Numbered from the stretch's first letter, positions 25,645 to 35,241 are shown. The stretch is DNA of 64,000 nt from Glutamicibacter sp. PS (GCA_031317595.1 JANCMB010000001.1:2731610-2795609); one strand, 5' to 3'. Numbers and translations are program-made. The notes: a model not told the origin generated them from the sequence alone.

Positions 25645-25941
25645 TTAGTCCTCGAACTTCTTCTGCGGGTTGGCCGAGGAGCGGTTAACGCCCGAGCCTT
25701 TGCCCAGCGACTCGTCATTTTCCTTGGAAGCCATCGTCAGCACGGAGATGACCAGCAGGCAGGCGACAAAGGCGATGCCAAAGCACAACAGACCGATGTC
25801 GTAACGAATCGGGTTCTCCGAACCGCCCGTGGAGGTAATCATCCCGACGATTCCGGCGATGAACGCCATCACCAGTGAGAAACTCAGCGGGCCCTTAATG
25901 GACTGGCTCCACGGTTGTTTCTTCTGTCCGTTATTTCCCAC
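25645..25941 (-). CDS. Small two-helix membrane protein of unknown function
   Basis: A 98-residue protein with two hydrophobic segments (LSFSLVMAFIAGIVGMI and IGLLCFGIAFVACLLVISVL) separated by a short polar loop. A charged, Ser/Asn-rich C-terminal tail follows (ENDESLGKGSGVNRSSANP). I do not recognise the family. It lies 39 bp downstream of the HdeD-like gene on the same strand and is followed by a strong terminator, so the two are likely one transcript. Confidence 0.6.
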   Translation of the reverse strand: MGNNGQKKQPWSQSIKGPLSFSLVMAFIAGIVGMITSTGGSENPIRYDIGLLCFGIAFVACLLVISVLTMASKENDESLGKGSGVNRSSANPQKKFED

Positions 25942-25980
25942 CGGAAACTCCGTTTCTATCTTTCTTTGGTCAGCTGAAGT

Positions 25981-26565
25981 CTAGTTGCTTTCCGGCGTAC
26001 CGGGGTCGGCTTGTTCCTTGCGCGACTCGTGACGATGGCCGAAGGCTGCGATGAGCACGAAGACCGCGAAGATGATCGCGCCACCACCGATCAGCCCGAA
26101 CATGCCGTGCGCATCGAGCGATCCGCCAACCGCCAAGGCTGCCGCCAGCGCAACCGACACCGCCCCGCTGACCAACTGGTTGCGGTATGGCGGGAAAACT
26201 CCGCGGTACTTGGCGAAAATAAGGATCTCACTGATGCCTGCCACGAGGAACCCGAAGGCAGCCATGAACCCAACCATGGCCGGGGTGCTCATAAACAGCG
26301 TGACAATACCGGCGACAAGCATGAGCCCGGATCCCAAAGCATAGAGACCGCGGGACTTTTCGGGCGCCGAAGGCACCGAGGCGTACTGCCACATGAAGAC
26401 GCCGGTCACCACAAGGAGGGCGCCGGTTGCATAGGCAAGCACCTGGGTGTCGGCGTTGATCCAGAAAATCGAGGCGAGCGCGTAAATGAGCGCGCTTAGT
26501 CCGCGCAGGAAGACGGGGCGGAAAACCTCTGAAGCTTGAACTGGGGTGGTTTTGTCGGCAGGCAC
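25981..26565 (-). CDS. HdeD/DUF308-like membrane protein
   Basis: A 194-residue protein with six hydrophobic helices arranged as short repeats: FLRGLSALIYALASIFWI, then YATGALLVVTGVFMWQY, and so on. This matches the DUF308/HdeD pattern. E. coli HdeD is linked to acid resistance, but the family function in Actinobacteria is not known. The hydrophilic tail (GHRHESRKEQADPGTPESN) is cytosolic. It is probably co-transcribed with the small membrane protein downstream. Confidence 0.6.
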   Translation of the reverse strand: MPADKTTPVQASEVFRPVFLRGLSALIYALASIFWINADTQVLAYATGALLVVTGVFMWQYASVPSAPEKSRGLYALGSGLMLVAGIVTLFMSTPAMVGFMAAFGFLVAGISEILIFAKYRGVFPPYRNQLVSGAVSVALAAALAVGGSLDAHGMFGLIGGGAIIFAVFVLIAAFGHRHESRKEQADPGTPESN

Positions 26566-26644
26566 GCATCTATTCTACCGGGCATAGAACAAAGGGCTAA
26601 CTCACGGAGCATGGGCTTGCGCACGCCGGTAGAAAGGAAAGAAT

Positions 26645-26998
26645 GTGGCTATGACCTTCGCGGAACAGCTGATCGCACGCCACGTTAACGCATTCAATGC
26701 CCGTGACCTCGACGCATTGCTGGCAGATTTCACCGACGACACCTCCTGGGTCACCGGGGATTACAGCGTCCCTGCCGGTGGGTTGCGTGAATTCTTCGAC
26801 GAGGCGATGCGTGCGATCCTTCCGCACCTCGAGATCCGCAGAGTGATCGATGGCGGACAGGTGGTGGCCGCGGAGCTCACCGAAACGTGGGAACATCAGG
26901 GTTCCACCCGTCGTGCCGCACTGATCGCCGTCTTCGATATTGAACGCGGACGCATCAGCCGCGCCAAGATCTATCGCGAGGGGTCGGCCGACGCTTAA
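26645..26998 (+). CDS. SnoaL-like / NTF2-fold protein
   Basis: A 117-residue protein with the NTF2-like cone fold: TFAEQLIARHVNAFNARDLDALLADFTDDTSW at the start and IAVFDIERGRISRAKIYRE at the end. Family members include polyketide cyclases, isomerases and many unknowns. The GTG at 26645 has AAAGGAAAG about eight bases upstream; the ATG two codons later is an alternative. No neighbour gives a pathway. Confidence 0.75.
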   Translation: MAMTFAEQLIARHVNAFNARDLDALLADFTDDTSWVTGDYSVPAGGLREFFDEAMRAILPHLEIRRVIDGGQVVAAELTETWEHQGSTRRAALIAVFDIERGRISRAKIYREGSADA

Positions 26999-27036
26999 AC
27001 CAGGCAGACTGGTGCCGATGTCCGCAAGCACGGTAG

Positions 27037-28692
27037 CTACTTGGGTTCGAAGTTGATCGTATTGCGCCACAACCGTTGCTCGGGATCCACGTGCTTTGGA
27101 TATCGCACCCAGGGCAAGCCGTCCTTCACCACGATCTCAAATAGTCCGGCATGCCGGTCGGTGTGATGTCCCGGATGGATGCTGGCCCCGTTCAGCACAC
27201 TGGTCGGCCCGCCGTTGACCCATTCTTGAATATGGTCGACCTCGCAATGTTCGGGCGGGACCGTGCACCCCGGGACAATGCATCCACGGTCCCTGGCCAA
27301 GATGGCCCGTTTCATCGCGGTCGGGAAGTAGCGTTGGGAGCGTCCCACATCCAGGATCTCGCTGGATCCGCCCAGCACCATGGGGATGATGTTCGCCTCG
27401 CACAGCATCCGGCGTAGCGTACCGGGATCGATCGCTAGGCCGTGGGCCGTAATTCCACCGACCGTGGGTAGTCTCCCGGCCCCGGCTGCCTCCGGTAGCT
27501 CCAGTCCGTGCCGGTCAGCGAGGGCCAGCATCTCGCGTAGTGGCATATGCACAATCACGGTCGGCCGAAACAGGCCCTTCGGTTTTCCGGAGCCCGTCGC
27601 GGCGATCCCGGCGCTGTTTCCAGTGATCTGCGAGCGCAAGGCATTGGTCAGTCCGGCCAGACGACGTTGCGCAACGGTGGGTTCCGGCGCGCCCAGGTCG
27701 ACGGCGCAGGCGGAGGCTGCTTCTTCGTCGGTGAGGAAGTCTGGATGGGGCAGCTCGTCCTGTCCCGCCTTGCCAGTTGGGCCGACGCTTGCTTTTGCGG
27801 AATCGACCGCTGAGGAGTGAGCCTGTGTTTTGGGGTGGTCCACGTTGGCGATCAGCGATTCAAGTAACTCGCTGGCTTCCCCTGCGGCCTTAAAAATATA
27901 AGTCGTGATGCCGTTCTTGGTACCTTTGCGAAAAAGACCGGTGCCGGCCAACGGGTCGGTGGCTTTCTGGGTGTCGGCGGCACGACGGAAAAATTTCGAT
28001 AGCCCATCGGCGCGCGTGCGTGGGTCTTCTTCACCGAGCAAGGTGGCGGTCTGTTCTTCCAGGTCAACGGACTCGTTGTCGTCGGCCACTTTCTCCAGGC
28101 GGCGCGCCGCGGCCAACACCCCATGGGGGTCAGGCGTGCTCGTGAACTGTTCGGCGAGCCGGATGAAACGCGGCTGCTCGGGAAGCTCTGCGCTGGCGGG
28201 ACGAGCGATGAGCCGGTGGGCATCTTCGACCCGGGCTTTTGCGCCGAAGAACTCGATGCGCAACCAGGCAGCGAGGAAGCTGGTGGCGTTCTGGTACGTG
28301 GGACGCCCGGGGACCAAAGCGCACGGGCCATCGAGCATACGCTCCAGATCGGGCTCCTTAGCGTTCGGCGAGTCATCCGCGGCCGGTGCTGTGGCTGAGG
28401 CGGATTTGAGATGGTCGAGGGTGACCACTGGCAGGGCGTGAGCAGCGGTGGCTTCGACCCTGTGGGCTGCGTGAATCTGGTTCCGCAGCACCTCGTGCTC
28501 CAGCTGCTCGATCTGCAGTGCCGCCAATGCGGCCACGCGCGGGTCCGCGTGCTGGGCTAGCATACGTGGGAGTTCGTGCAGATAGTCGGTGATCTGTTTC
28601 AGTGCGTGCAGATGCCTGGCCGCACGCTGCTGCGGGTCGAGGTTCGCGGTGGCCTCGTCGTTCAGGGACCGGGCCGGGTCGGTGATCTGCAT
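27037..28692 (-). CDS. DUF222 (13E12-type) HNH endonuclease domain protein
   Basis: A 551-residue protein of the actinobacterial DUF222/13E12 repeat family, often present in many copies per genome. The N-terminal half is helical. The C-terminus has a full HNH signature: ARDRGCIVPGC, then CEVDHIQEW, NG and HPGHHTDRHAG. Function in the family is unsettled; some copies sit near introns or mobile DNA, but no repeat or target duplication is seen here. The ATG at 28692 is chosen over a GTG nine codons upstream; neither has a clear ribosome site. Confidence 0.85.
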   Translation of the reverse strand: MQITDPARSLNDEATANLDPQQRAARHLHALKQITDYLHELPRMLAQHADPRVAALAALQIEQLEHEVLRNQIHAAHRVEATAAHALPVVTLDHLKSASATAPAADDSPNAKEPDLERMLDGPCALVPGRPTYQNATSFLAAWLRIEFFGAKARVEDAHRLIARPASAELPEQPRFIRLAEQFTSTPDPHGVLAAARRLEKVADDNESVDLEEQTATLLGEEDPRTRADGLSKFFRRAADTQKATDPLAGTGLFRKGTKNGITTYIFKAAGEASELLESLIANVDHPKTQAHSSAVDSAKASVGPTGKAGQDELPHPDFLTDEEAASACAVDLGAPEPTVAQRRLAGLTNALRSQITGNSAGIAATGSGKPKGLFRPTVIVHMPLREMLALADRHGLELPEAAGAGRLPTVGGITAHGLAIDPGTLRRMLCEANIIPMVLGGSSEILDVGRSQRYFPTAMKRAILARDRGCIVPGCTVPPEHCEVDHIQEWVNGGPTSVLNGASIHPGHHTDRHAGLFEIVVKDGLPWVRYPKHVDPEQRLWRNTINFEPK

Positions 28693-28771
28693 AAGCCCAG
28701 TCTCGACGCGCCACGGCACCGGTGCTATGCGGGCTTGCGAACTGTGGATAAGGAGGCGCGGGAGCCCCGGG

Positions 28772-30112
28772 TTACTCCCCCAGCCGCATCCAGGCGGTGC
28801 CTCGGGCGCGCACCGAGAGGGTTACGCCGCGCGCGGCCATGTAGCCAAGAGCGAAGGCAATCCAGATCCATAAGATCGCCGTCGCGGGACTCTGCGCGAA
28901 TACCTGCACCGCCCACAGCATGGGTAGGTACACCACCATATTCAGCACGCCCACCAGGCCCAGATACTTCGCATCGCCGGCGCCGATGAGCACGCCGTCG
29001 AGCACGAACACCAGTCCGCAGAGCGGCTGAGCCACCGCGAGCACCCAGAGTCCCGGGGTGGCCAGCGCCTGCACCTGCGCGTCGGAGGTCAGCAGTTTCG
29101 GGAAAACCCAGGAGAGCGCGAAGAGGAACAGACCGGTCAGCACGCCGAAGTAGAGCCCCCAGCGGCTCATCACACCGGTGAGCGTGCGCACCGCGGGGGC
29201 GTCGCCGGCGCCCAATTCCTTGCCGATCAGCGTCTGGGCGGCGATGGCCAAGGCATCCAACGCGAAGGCCAAGAAGGAGAAGATGGTGAAGACCAGCTGG
29301 TGGGCCGCCAGCGTGCTCGGGCCGCTATTGGTGGCCACCACCACGGTGGCCAGGAGCGCCACGCGCATGGTCAGGTTGCGCAGCATGAGCCAGGACCCGA
29401 CCTGACCGGTGGCGATGAACCCGCGATAGGTGGGACGGATGGAGACCTTAGCGGCGCGAATGCGCGGCACCAACAGCCACAGGTACACGGCGGCCATCAT
29501 CCACTGGGCGATCGAGGTGCCCAGCGCCGCCCCGGCCACCGACATGCCCAGCGGGTAGACCAGCACGAGGTTCAGGAGCGCGTTGATCGCGAAGCCCACG
29601 GTCGCCACTAGCAGCGGAGTTTTGGTGTCCTGCATGCCGCGCAGCACGCCGGTGGCCGCCAGCACCAGCAGCATGGCGGTCAGCCCGGGCAGCGAGTAGT
29701 GAATGTAGTCAACGGCGAAGTCCAGGGTCGGGCCGCTGCCGCCCATGGCGCGCACCAGCGGGCGCGCCCCGAAGAGCCCGGCGAGACTGAGCAGCACACC
29801 CAGGGCCACCGCAAACCACATGCCATCGCGCCCGGCCGCCATGGCCCGGGGCATATTCCCGGCACCGATGGCACGGGCCACCGCCGGGGTAGTGGCGTAG
29901 GCCAGGAACACCATCAGGCCGACGGCGGTCTGAATGATGGTGCTTCCCAGCGCGGCACCGGCCAGTTCAGTGACCCCCAAGTGCCCAACGATGGCGGTAT
30001 CGGCCAGCAGAAAGAGGGGCTCGGCGATCAGCGCGCCGAAGGCGGGCACCGCCAAGGCGAGGATGCGCCGGGGTAGCGACCGGGAGGGGTGGGAAGTTTT
30101 CGCGTCGTTCAC
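28772..30112 (-). CDS. MATE-family (DinF-like) multidrug/metabolite exporter
   Basis: A 446-residue protein with about twelve membrane segments. It starts RRILALAVPAFGALIAEPLFLLADTAIVGHLG, the classic DinF-branch opening, and the second half repeats the fold. It exports cationic drugs or metabolites using an ion gradient. The start is the GTG at 30112 with GGAAA upstream; an extension to 30247 would overlap the divergent chrA coding region. There is no regulator nearby, and the substrate is unknown. Confidence 0.85.
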   Translation of the reverse strand: MNDAKTSHPSRSLPRRILALAVPAFGALIAEPLFLLADTAIVGHLGVTELAGAALGSTIIQTAVGLMVFLAYATTPAVARAIGAGNMPRAMAAGRDGMWFAVALGVLLSLAGLFGARPLVRAMGGSGPTLDFAVDYIHYSLPGLTAMLLVLAATGVLRGMQDTKTPLLVATVGFAINALLNLVLVYPLGMSVAGAALGTSIAQWMMAAVYLWLLVPRIRAAKVSIRPTYRGFIATGQVGSWLMLRNLTMRVALLATVVVATNSGPSTLAAHQLVFTIFSFLAFALDALAIAAQTLIGKELGAGDAPAVRTLTGVMSRWGLYFGVLTGLFLFALSWVFPKLLTSDAQVQALATPGLWVLAVAQPLCGLVFVLDGVLIGAGDAKYLGLVGVLNMVVYLPMLWAVQVFAQSPATAILWIWIAFALGYMAARGVTLSVRARGTAWMRLGE

Positions 30113-30157
30113 GGTTTCCAGCTTAGGTTCAGCGCTGCGCCGGGCAATAATTGAGTC

Positions 30158-31360
30158 ATGCGAACTCATCCACCGGGCAGCGCCGGCGAAGTGTTCACCG
30201 CCTTTCTCCGCCTGGGCCTGACCGCCTTCGGCGGCCCCGTCGCCCACTTGGCCTATTTCCGCGAGGCCTTCGTCGCCCGACGCAAGTGGCTGAGCGAGGC
30301 CGAGTACGCCGACACCGTGGCCCTGTGCCAGTTCCTGCCCGGACCGGCCTCAAGCCAGGTGGGCATGGCGCTGGGTTTGCAACGGGCCGGTTGGCGCGGG
30401 ATGCTCGCGGCCTTCGCCGCCTTCACCTTGCCCTCGGCGATCCTGATGCTGCTTTTCGCGGGCGGCGCGGTGTTCCTCGGGGAGACTCTGGGTAGTGGCT
30501 GGCTGACCGGGTTGAAGGCCGCCGCGGTGGCGGTGGTGGCTCAGGCGGTGCTGGCGATGGCTAAAACCCTGGCCGCGGAGAAGATCCCGGCGGTGTTGGC
30601 GGCGGCCGCCTTCGCGCTGGTGTTGCTGGTGCCCGGGGCCTTCAGCCAGCTCTTGGCGATTCTGCTGGGCGCGCTGGCCGGATTGTTGCTGTTGCGGCGC
30701 TCCACACCGGGCGAGGCCGGGACGGCGAACGCCAGCCGACGGCCGGCGTTGCCAATGCCCGTGGCCGTAAGCGCACTGGTGGTCTTTGCGGTGCTGCTGC
30801 TCGGGTTACCGGTGCTGGCGGCGCTCACCGGCAATGATGCGCTGGTGCTCTCGGAGATTTTCTACCGGGCCGGAGCGCTGGTTTTCGGTGGCGGGCATGT
30901 GGTGCTGCCGCTGCTCGAGGCCCAGCTGGTGCCCACCGGGCTGATCGATCACGACCTGTTCTTGGCCGGTTATGGTGCCGCGCAGGCGGTACCCGGTCCG
31001 CTGTTTACCTTCTCGAGCTACCTCGGGGCCCTAAGCCAAGATTCGTTGGCACCGCTGGCCGGGGCCGGCTTGGCGGTGCTGACCATGTTCCTGCCCGGGG
31101 CGCTGTTGGTGGCCGGGGCGCTCCCCTTCTGGCAGCGGCTCCGCACTTGGGCTCCGGCTCGGCGAGCGCTGATCGGGGTGAATGCGACCGTCGTCGGTAT
31201 TTTGAGTGCCGCGCTCTACGACCCGGTCTTCACCGCCGGGGTGACCTCGGCCGGCACGCTGGCCCTGGCGGTGGCCGCCTTTGTCGGGCTGCACCGGTTG
31301 AAGCTTGCGCCGTGGCTCGTGGTGGTGGGCGCGGCGGTGCTTGGCCAGTTCTTCTTCTAG
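30158..31360 (+). CDS. chrA: Chromate transporter ChrA (two-domain form)
   Basis: A 400-residue CHR-superfamily protein of the long form, with two homologous halves. The N-half carries FGGPVAHLAYFREAFV and CQFLPGPASSQVGMALG; the C-half carries FGGGHVVLPLLEAQLV and AQAVPGPLFTFSSYLG. ChrA exports chromate by a sulfate-like antiport mechanism in resistant bacteria, but many chromosomal copies have no proven role. It is divergent from the MATE exporter with 45 bp between them. A possible operon with the hydrolase 30 bp downstream is suggested by spacing only. Confidence 0.88.
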   Translation: MRTHPPGSAGEVFTAFLRLGLTAFGGPVAHLAYFREAFVARRKWLSEAEYADTVALCQFLPGPASSQVGMALGLQRAGWRGMLAAFAAFTLPSAILMLLFAGGAVFLGETLGSGWLTGLKAAAVAVVAQAVLAMAKTLAAEKIPAVLAAAAFALVLLVPGAFSQLLAILLGALAGLLLLRRSTPGEAGTANASRRPALPMPVAVSALVVFAVLLLGLPVLAALTGNDALVLSEIFYRAGALVFGGGHVVLPLLEAQLVPTGLIDHDLFLAGYGAAQAVPGPLFTFSSYLGALSQDSLAPLAGAGLAVLTMFLPGALLVAGALPFWQRLRTWAPARRALIGVNATVVGILSAALYDPVFTAGVTSAGTLALAVAAFVGLHRLKLAPWLVVVGAAVLGQFFF

Positions 31361-31390
31361 GCCAAGGGTCACGGGACTACACTGGGGCGC

Positions 31391-32224
31391 ATGGACGCCC
31401 CTATGCAACGCTGGCAGTGCGCCACCTGTGCCACCGAATTCCATCCGGCTCACCAGTTGCCGCAACTGTGCCCGATTTGCGCCGATGAACGCCAGTATGT
31501 GCCCGACGGGGTGCAGCGCTGGGTGACCGCTGGGCAGTTGCTCGACGCCGGTCACCGGGTGCGGATCACGCAGATCGAACCGCGGCTCTACGCCCTGGAT
31601 GTGGAACCGGCGGTGGGGATCGGGCAACGCGCCAAACTGGTGTGCACCGAGGGCGGAAACCTGCTCTTCGACGTGCCGCCGGTGCTCGATGACCGGTGCG
31701 TGGCGCGGTTACGTGAGCTCGGAGGTGTGGCGGCGATCGTGGCCAGTCACCCGCATATGTATGGGGTGCAGAGCGCCTACAGTGCCGCCTTCGACGACGC
31801 GCCGGTGTATGTGGCCGCCGTCGATGCGCACTGGGTGCAGTACGAATTCGCCGCGATCCGGCACTTCGGGGCGGGCTTCGAGCCCTTGCCCGGGCTGCGT
31901 CTGGAGATCGTCGGCGGGCATTTCCCGGGCAGCACCGTGGCGTTGTGGGCCGATGGGGCCGAGGGCCGCGGGGTGTTGCTGGCCGGGGATGCGATTTTCC
32001 CGGTGGCCGATGGCAATGTGACCTTCCTGCGCAGCTACCCGAACCGCATTCCGCTCTCCGGTCCGGTGGTGCGGCGGATCGCCGCGCAGGTCACGCAGTG
32101 GGACTTTGATCGGCTGTACAACAACTTCACCGGAGTCTTGCCGCGGGACGCTCGGCGGATCGTCGGATTTTCCGCCGAGCGTTACGCCCGTTGGGCCGAG
32201 GGCGCCAACGACCACCTGACCTAG
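31391..32224 (+). CDS. Rubredoxin-like zinc ribbon fused to a metallo-beta-lactamase-fold domain
   Basis: A 277-residue protein. The N-terminal four-cysteine knuckle (C10, C13, C27, C30) resembles a rubredoxin or zinc ribbon. A metallo-beta-lactamase-type domain follows (VCTEGGNLLFDVPP, SHPHMYG at 119-125, VGGHFPGSTVALW, GVLLAGDAIFPV). The usual HxHxDH is reduced to SHPHMYG, so metal content and hydrolytic activity are uncertain, though the later His and Asp positions remain. It may be a redox-linked or detoxifying hydrolase. Its stop shares a CTAG with the convergent membrane protein gene. Confidence 0.75.
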   Translation: MDAPMQRWQCATCATEFHPAHQLPQLCPICADERQYVPDGVQRWVTAGQLLDAGHRVRITQIEPRLYALDVEPAVGIGQRAKLVCTEGGNLLFDVPPVLDDRCVARLRELGGVAAIVASHPHMYGVQSAYSAAFDDAPVYVAAVDAHWVQYEFAAIRHFGAGFEPLPGLRLEIVGGHFPGSTVALWADGAEGRGVLLAGDAIFPVADGNVTFLRSYPNRIPLSGPVVRRIAAQVTQWDFDRLYNNFTGVLPRDARRIVGFSAERYARWAEGANDHLT

Positions 32225-33339
32225 CCTTCGGCGGCGCGGTAGCGCGCATAACCCCAGGTGGCTAGGGCCAGCAGCGGACCCCAGGCCCAGAACGGCAACA
32301 CCAGGGCGCTGGCCCAGTGCAGCTGCCCGGCGGCAATGAGCACGAGTTCTTCCGCCCCACCGGCGGTGAAGAGCACGGCCACCGTGAGCGCCGGGATCAC
32401 CGCCAGCCGTGCCGGCACCGGCTGCCCGCCGATTCCCGGAACCCAGTGCGGGAAGCGGCTGCCCCAGGGCCGCACCAGCCCGATGGTGAGAACCGCCCCG
32501 AGCAACATCGCCGCGCCGAGCATCAGCCCGGTGGCGAACATGCTCGGGTCGTCGGCGAACTTCTGTTTGTCTCCGCCGAAGAGCGGCCATGGGGTGAGCC
32601 ACGAGATGCGGGCGAGGACATAGGGCAGTGGGCAGAGCGCGGCGAGCACGCTGAGTGTCTTCCGGTGGCGCCGCACGGATGCCCCGAGCCCGCCGAAGGC
32701 GACGGCGGAGGCGCTAACCCCGCGTACCATCCCGAGTCCGGCGAAGGCGATCAGCCCCAAGGCGGTAGCGTAGCGCACCGGCTCTTCGAGCACGGTGGTG
32801 GCAAACTTTGCGTAGAGTTCGCCGAGCGGAAAGTGGCCGGTAAGCGCCAGCACCAGGACCCCTAGCGCCGGTAGTGACACGGCCAGTGCCAGCAAGGGGC
32901 GACGTCGGGCCAGGAGCAGAATCAGCGCCAGCAGGCCCAGCGGCAATGACAGTGCGAGCGTGTATCCGGCGATGACGATCCCGTCGAAACCGATGAGGCC
33001 GAAGGCGACGAGCGCGGCGGCCACGGCGGTCAGCGGCGGGAGGGTTCGCCCGAGCCAGTCAGGCCGCGTGGCGGGTAGCAACCCCGCGGTGAGGCTCAGG
33101 GCCCCGGCCACGGCCAACAGTGCGGCCGCGGCGATGCTGGCGTCCTGGCCGGTGCCGAGCAGTTGCTCGAGTGGGGTGTTGCCGGCAGCGAAGGGTCCGG
33201 CGGCGGGAATCAGCAGCCAGAGTAGGCCAAAGGCCAGCGCCGCGGCGGAGAGAATGATGCTGGCCCAGCCCAGCGGGCCGTTCTCGGGGTAGCGATCGTG
33301 GGTGGTCGGTAATGTGCGGTTGGATGCTTGAGTGTTCAT
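32221..33339 (-). CDS. Polytopic membrane protein of unknown function, linked to a two-component system
   Basis: A 372-residue protein with about ten hydrophobic segments. It has Gly/Ala/Leu-rich helices, a cytosolic basic loop (VRRHRKTLSVL) and a loop with FGGDKQKFADDPSM. I do not recognise a family. It starts 58 bp after the response regulator gene on the same strand, so sensor kinase, regulator and this protein could form one operon. This arrangement often means the last gene is the target or an accessory sensor. Confidence 0.55.
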   Translation of the reverse strand: MNTQASNRTLPTTHDRYPENGPLGWASIILSAAALAFGLLWLLIPAAGPFAAGNTPLEQLLGTGQDASIAAAALLAVAGALSLTAGLLPATRPDWLGRTLPPLTAVAAALVAFGLIGFDGIVIAGYTLALSLPLGLLALILLLARRRPLLALAVSLPALGVLVLALTGHFPLGELYAKFATTVLEEPVRYATALGLIAFAGLGMVRGVSASAVAFGGLGASVRRHRKTLSVLAALCPLPYVLARISWLTPWPLFGGDKQKFADDPSMFATGLMLGAAMLLGAVLTIGLVRPWGSRFPHWVPGIGGQPVPARLAVIPALTVAVLFTAGGAEELVLIAAGQLHWASALVLPFWAWGPLLALATWGYARYRAAEG

Positions 33340-33397
33340 GGTTCAAGCCTCGCTCTCGGCAAGGTGCGCGCGCTTCGCCCGGCGGGGCGGGAGTTGC

Positions 33398-34078
33398 TCA
33401 CCCGTGCGGATGAGTTGGCGCGGCCTGTGTTCCCCCGGGTTCGATCACGCCGTGCTCGTAGGCCCAGATCACCACCTGAATGCGATCGGCGAGCCCCAGC
33501 TTGGCCAGAATCGACTTCACGTGGGTTTTGACCGTGTTGCCGGTGAGGTAGAGGGAGCGGCCGATGGCCTCGTTGGAGGCGCCACGCGCCAAGAGCAACG
33601 CCACCTCGCGTTCGCGCGGGCTCAGTGGGGCAAGGGCCCGCTCGCTGTCGGAAGGTATGCGATGGCGGGCATATTTCAATAGCAGTGCCGTGGCCCGCGG
33701 GGATACCGCGGCGTCCCCGGCCGCCACCTGCACAATCGCCTCGGTCAGTTCCGCCGGATGGGCGTCCTTGGTGAGAAATCCGCTGGCTCCGGCCCGGATG
33801 GCACCGAAGACGTACTCGTCGACGTCGAAGGTGGTCAGCACCAACACTCGGGTCTCCGGACGCACGGCGCGCACCGCCTCGGTGGCGCGGATCCCGTCCA
33901 TTTGCGGCATGCGCACATCCATCAGGACAACGTCGACCGCGTGGGCACGCACGAAGTCCACGGCCTCGGCCCCGTCGGCCACGGACCCGACGATCTGCAA
34001 CCTCGGATCGGCCCCGAGCACGGTCCCCAGCGCGTCACGGAGCAACTCCTGGTCATCGGCAAGCAGTACGCGGATCAT
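33398..34078 (-). CDS. NarL/LuxR-type response regulator
   Basis: A 226-residue two-domain regulator. The receiver has DDQ at 8-10 and the phosphoacceptor D54 in VVLMDVRMPQMDG, with LTTFD and a TKDA lysine. The C-terminal LuxR helix-turn-helix reads LSPREREVALLLARGASNEAIGR and NTVKTHVKSIL. The ATG overlaps the kinase stop as ATGA, so it is coupled to the sensor kinase. Confidence 0.93.
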   Translation of the reverse strand: MIRVLLADDQELLRDALGTVLGADPRLQIVGSVADGAEAVDFVRAHAVDVVLMDVRMPQMDGIRATEAVRAVRPETRVLVLTTFDVDEYVFGAIRAGASGFLTKDAHPAELTEAIVQVAAGDAAVSPRATALLLKYARHRIPSDSERALAPLSPREREVALLLARGASNEAIGRSLYLTGNTVKTHVKSILAKLGLADRIQVVIWAYEHGVIEPGGTQAAPTHPHG

Positions 34079-35241
34079 GTGCCCGCACCCGTGGGCAGGG
34101 TGACGCGGATGCTCCATCCGTCCCCGCGCTGCACCTCGAGATGTCCACCGGCTTGGCGGACGCGTTCGGCCATGGCCAGCAGGCCGGTACCCGCGCCCGG
34201 CTCTTCCCTGGGCCCGGCGCCTCCGTCGTCGGTGATGGTCAGCCGCACTTGATCCACGCCCCAGGCCAGTTCCACCCGCGCGCTGAGTGGCGGACGCAGG
34301 TGGCGGACGGCGTTGGTCAGCGCCTCCTGGGCGGCACGGTAAAGGGCCAGTTCTGCCTCGGGGGTCAGTTCTCGAACCTGGCCCGTCTGCCGGTAGCTCA
34401 GTCGATGTTCTGGTGAGCTGGCGGCGGCCACCAAGTCGGCCAGCGCGTCTAAACCTGGCACGGGTTGCGTCCCGGCGGGAGGCGCCTCGGGGTCTTCCTC
34501 GAGCACGCGGAGCATCCCGCGCAGTCCTTGCAGCGCCGAGCGCCCGGTCTGCGCCACCCGGCCGAGCGCCTGGGCGGTCTCTCGATCGCCGGCGAGCACC
34601 CGGGCCGCCTCGGACTGTGCGATCATCACGGTGAGTGAATGCGAGACCACGTCATGTAGGTCCCGAGAGATCCGGGTGCGTTCGGCGGCGATCGCCTGAC
34701 GTATTTGGGCCTGCTGCGCACTGAGCGCGGCCGCGCGGCGACGTTGAGCAGAGCGGCCCCAGAACCAGGCGGCACCGACCACCGCCGCCAACGCGGTGGC
34801 TTCGAACGCCAGCAGCATCAGGTCTCTTTGTTCATAGGTGATGGCGTCCACCGCGGTGATCACCAGCGCCCCGAGCAGGCCCACGCCCAGACCGGTCAGC
34901 GCCGTGGGCCGCGGTTGGGTTGAGGCTAGCTGCCATTGCAGCAGCAGGAAGGTGACCGCCGAGGGCAGCAGCGCGGCGCTCGAACTGCCAAGGTCCCCGG
35001 CGACCGCCAGGGCGAGCATCAGCAGGGCGCCGAGACCGAACCCCACGCGTGGGAACCAGACGCAGAGAAATCCGGCCAGATGCAGTGTCAGCGCCAGCGC
35101 GCCGATCCACGGCACAACCCCGTCCCAGCCGGCGGGCTCGGCGAGCTGAATCAGCGCGGCGATGCTCAGCGGCAGGCCGATGGCGCAGATGAGCATGGCC
35201 GCGACAAGCGGCCCGCGGGTCTCGGCAGGAGTTGGGCTCAC
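34075..35241 (-). CDS. DesK/NarX-type sensor histidine kinase
   Basis: A 388-residue kinase. The first 165 residues hold about six membrane helices with little extracellular loop, as in sensors of the membrane itself. The HisKA_3 motif RTRISRDLHDVVSHSL gives phospho-histidine H196. The ATP domain has a short N-box-like ALTNAVRHLRP and DDGGAGPREEPGAGTGLLAMAERV. It would phosphorylate the coupled response regulator. The signal is unknown; an envelope or lipid signal is plausible from the topology. Confidence 0.93.
   Translation of the reverse strand: MSPTPAETRGPLVAAMLICAIGLPLSIAALIQLAEPAGWDGVVPWIGALALTLHLAGFLCVWFPRVGFGLGALLMLALAVAGDLGSSSAALLPSAVTFLLLQWQLASTQPRPTALTGLGVGLLGALVITAVDAITYEQRDLMLLAFEATALAAVVGAAWFWGRSAQRRRAAALSAQQAQIRQAIAAERTRISRDLHDVVSHSLTVMIAQSEAARVLAGDRETAQALGRVAQTGRSALQGLRGMLRVLEEDPEAPPAGTQPVPGLDALADLVAAASSPEHRLSYRQTGQVRELTPEAELALYRAAQEALTNAVRHLRPPLSARVELAWGVDQVRLTITDDGGAGPREEPGAGTGLLAMAERVRQAGGHLEVQRGDGWSIRVTLPTGAGT

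Noticed and set aside
27037-28692. DUF222-HNH gene as evidence of an intron or mobile element
   Set aside because: No terminal repeats, target duplication, integrase or change of base composition around it.
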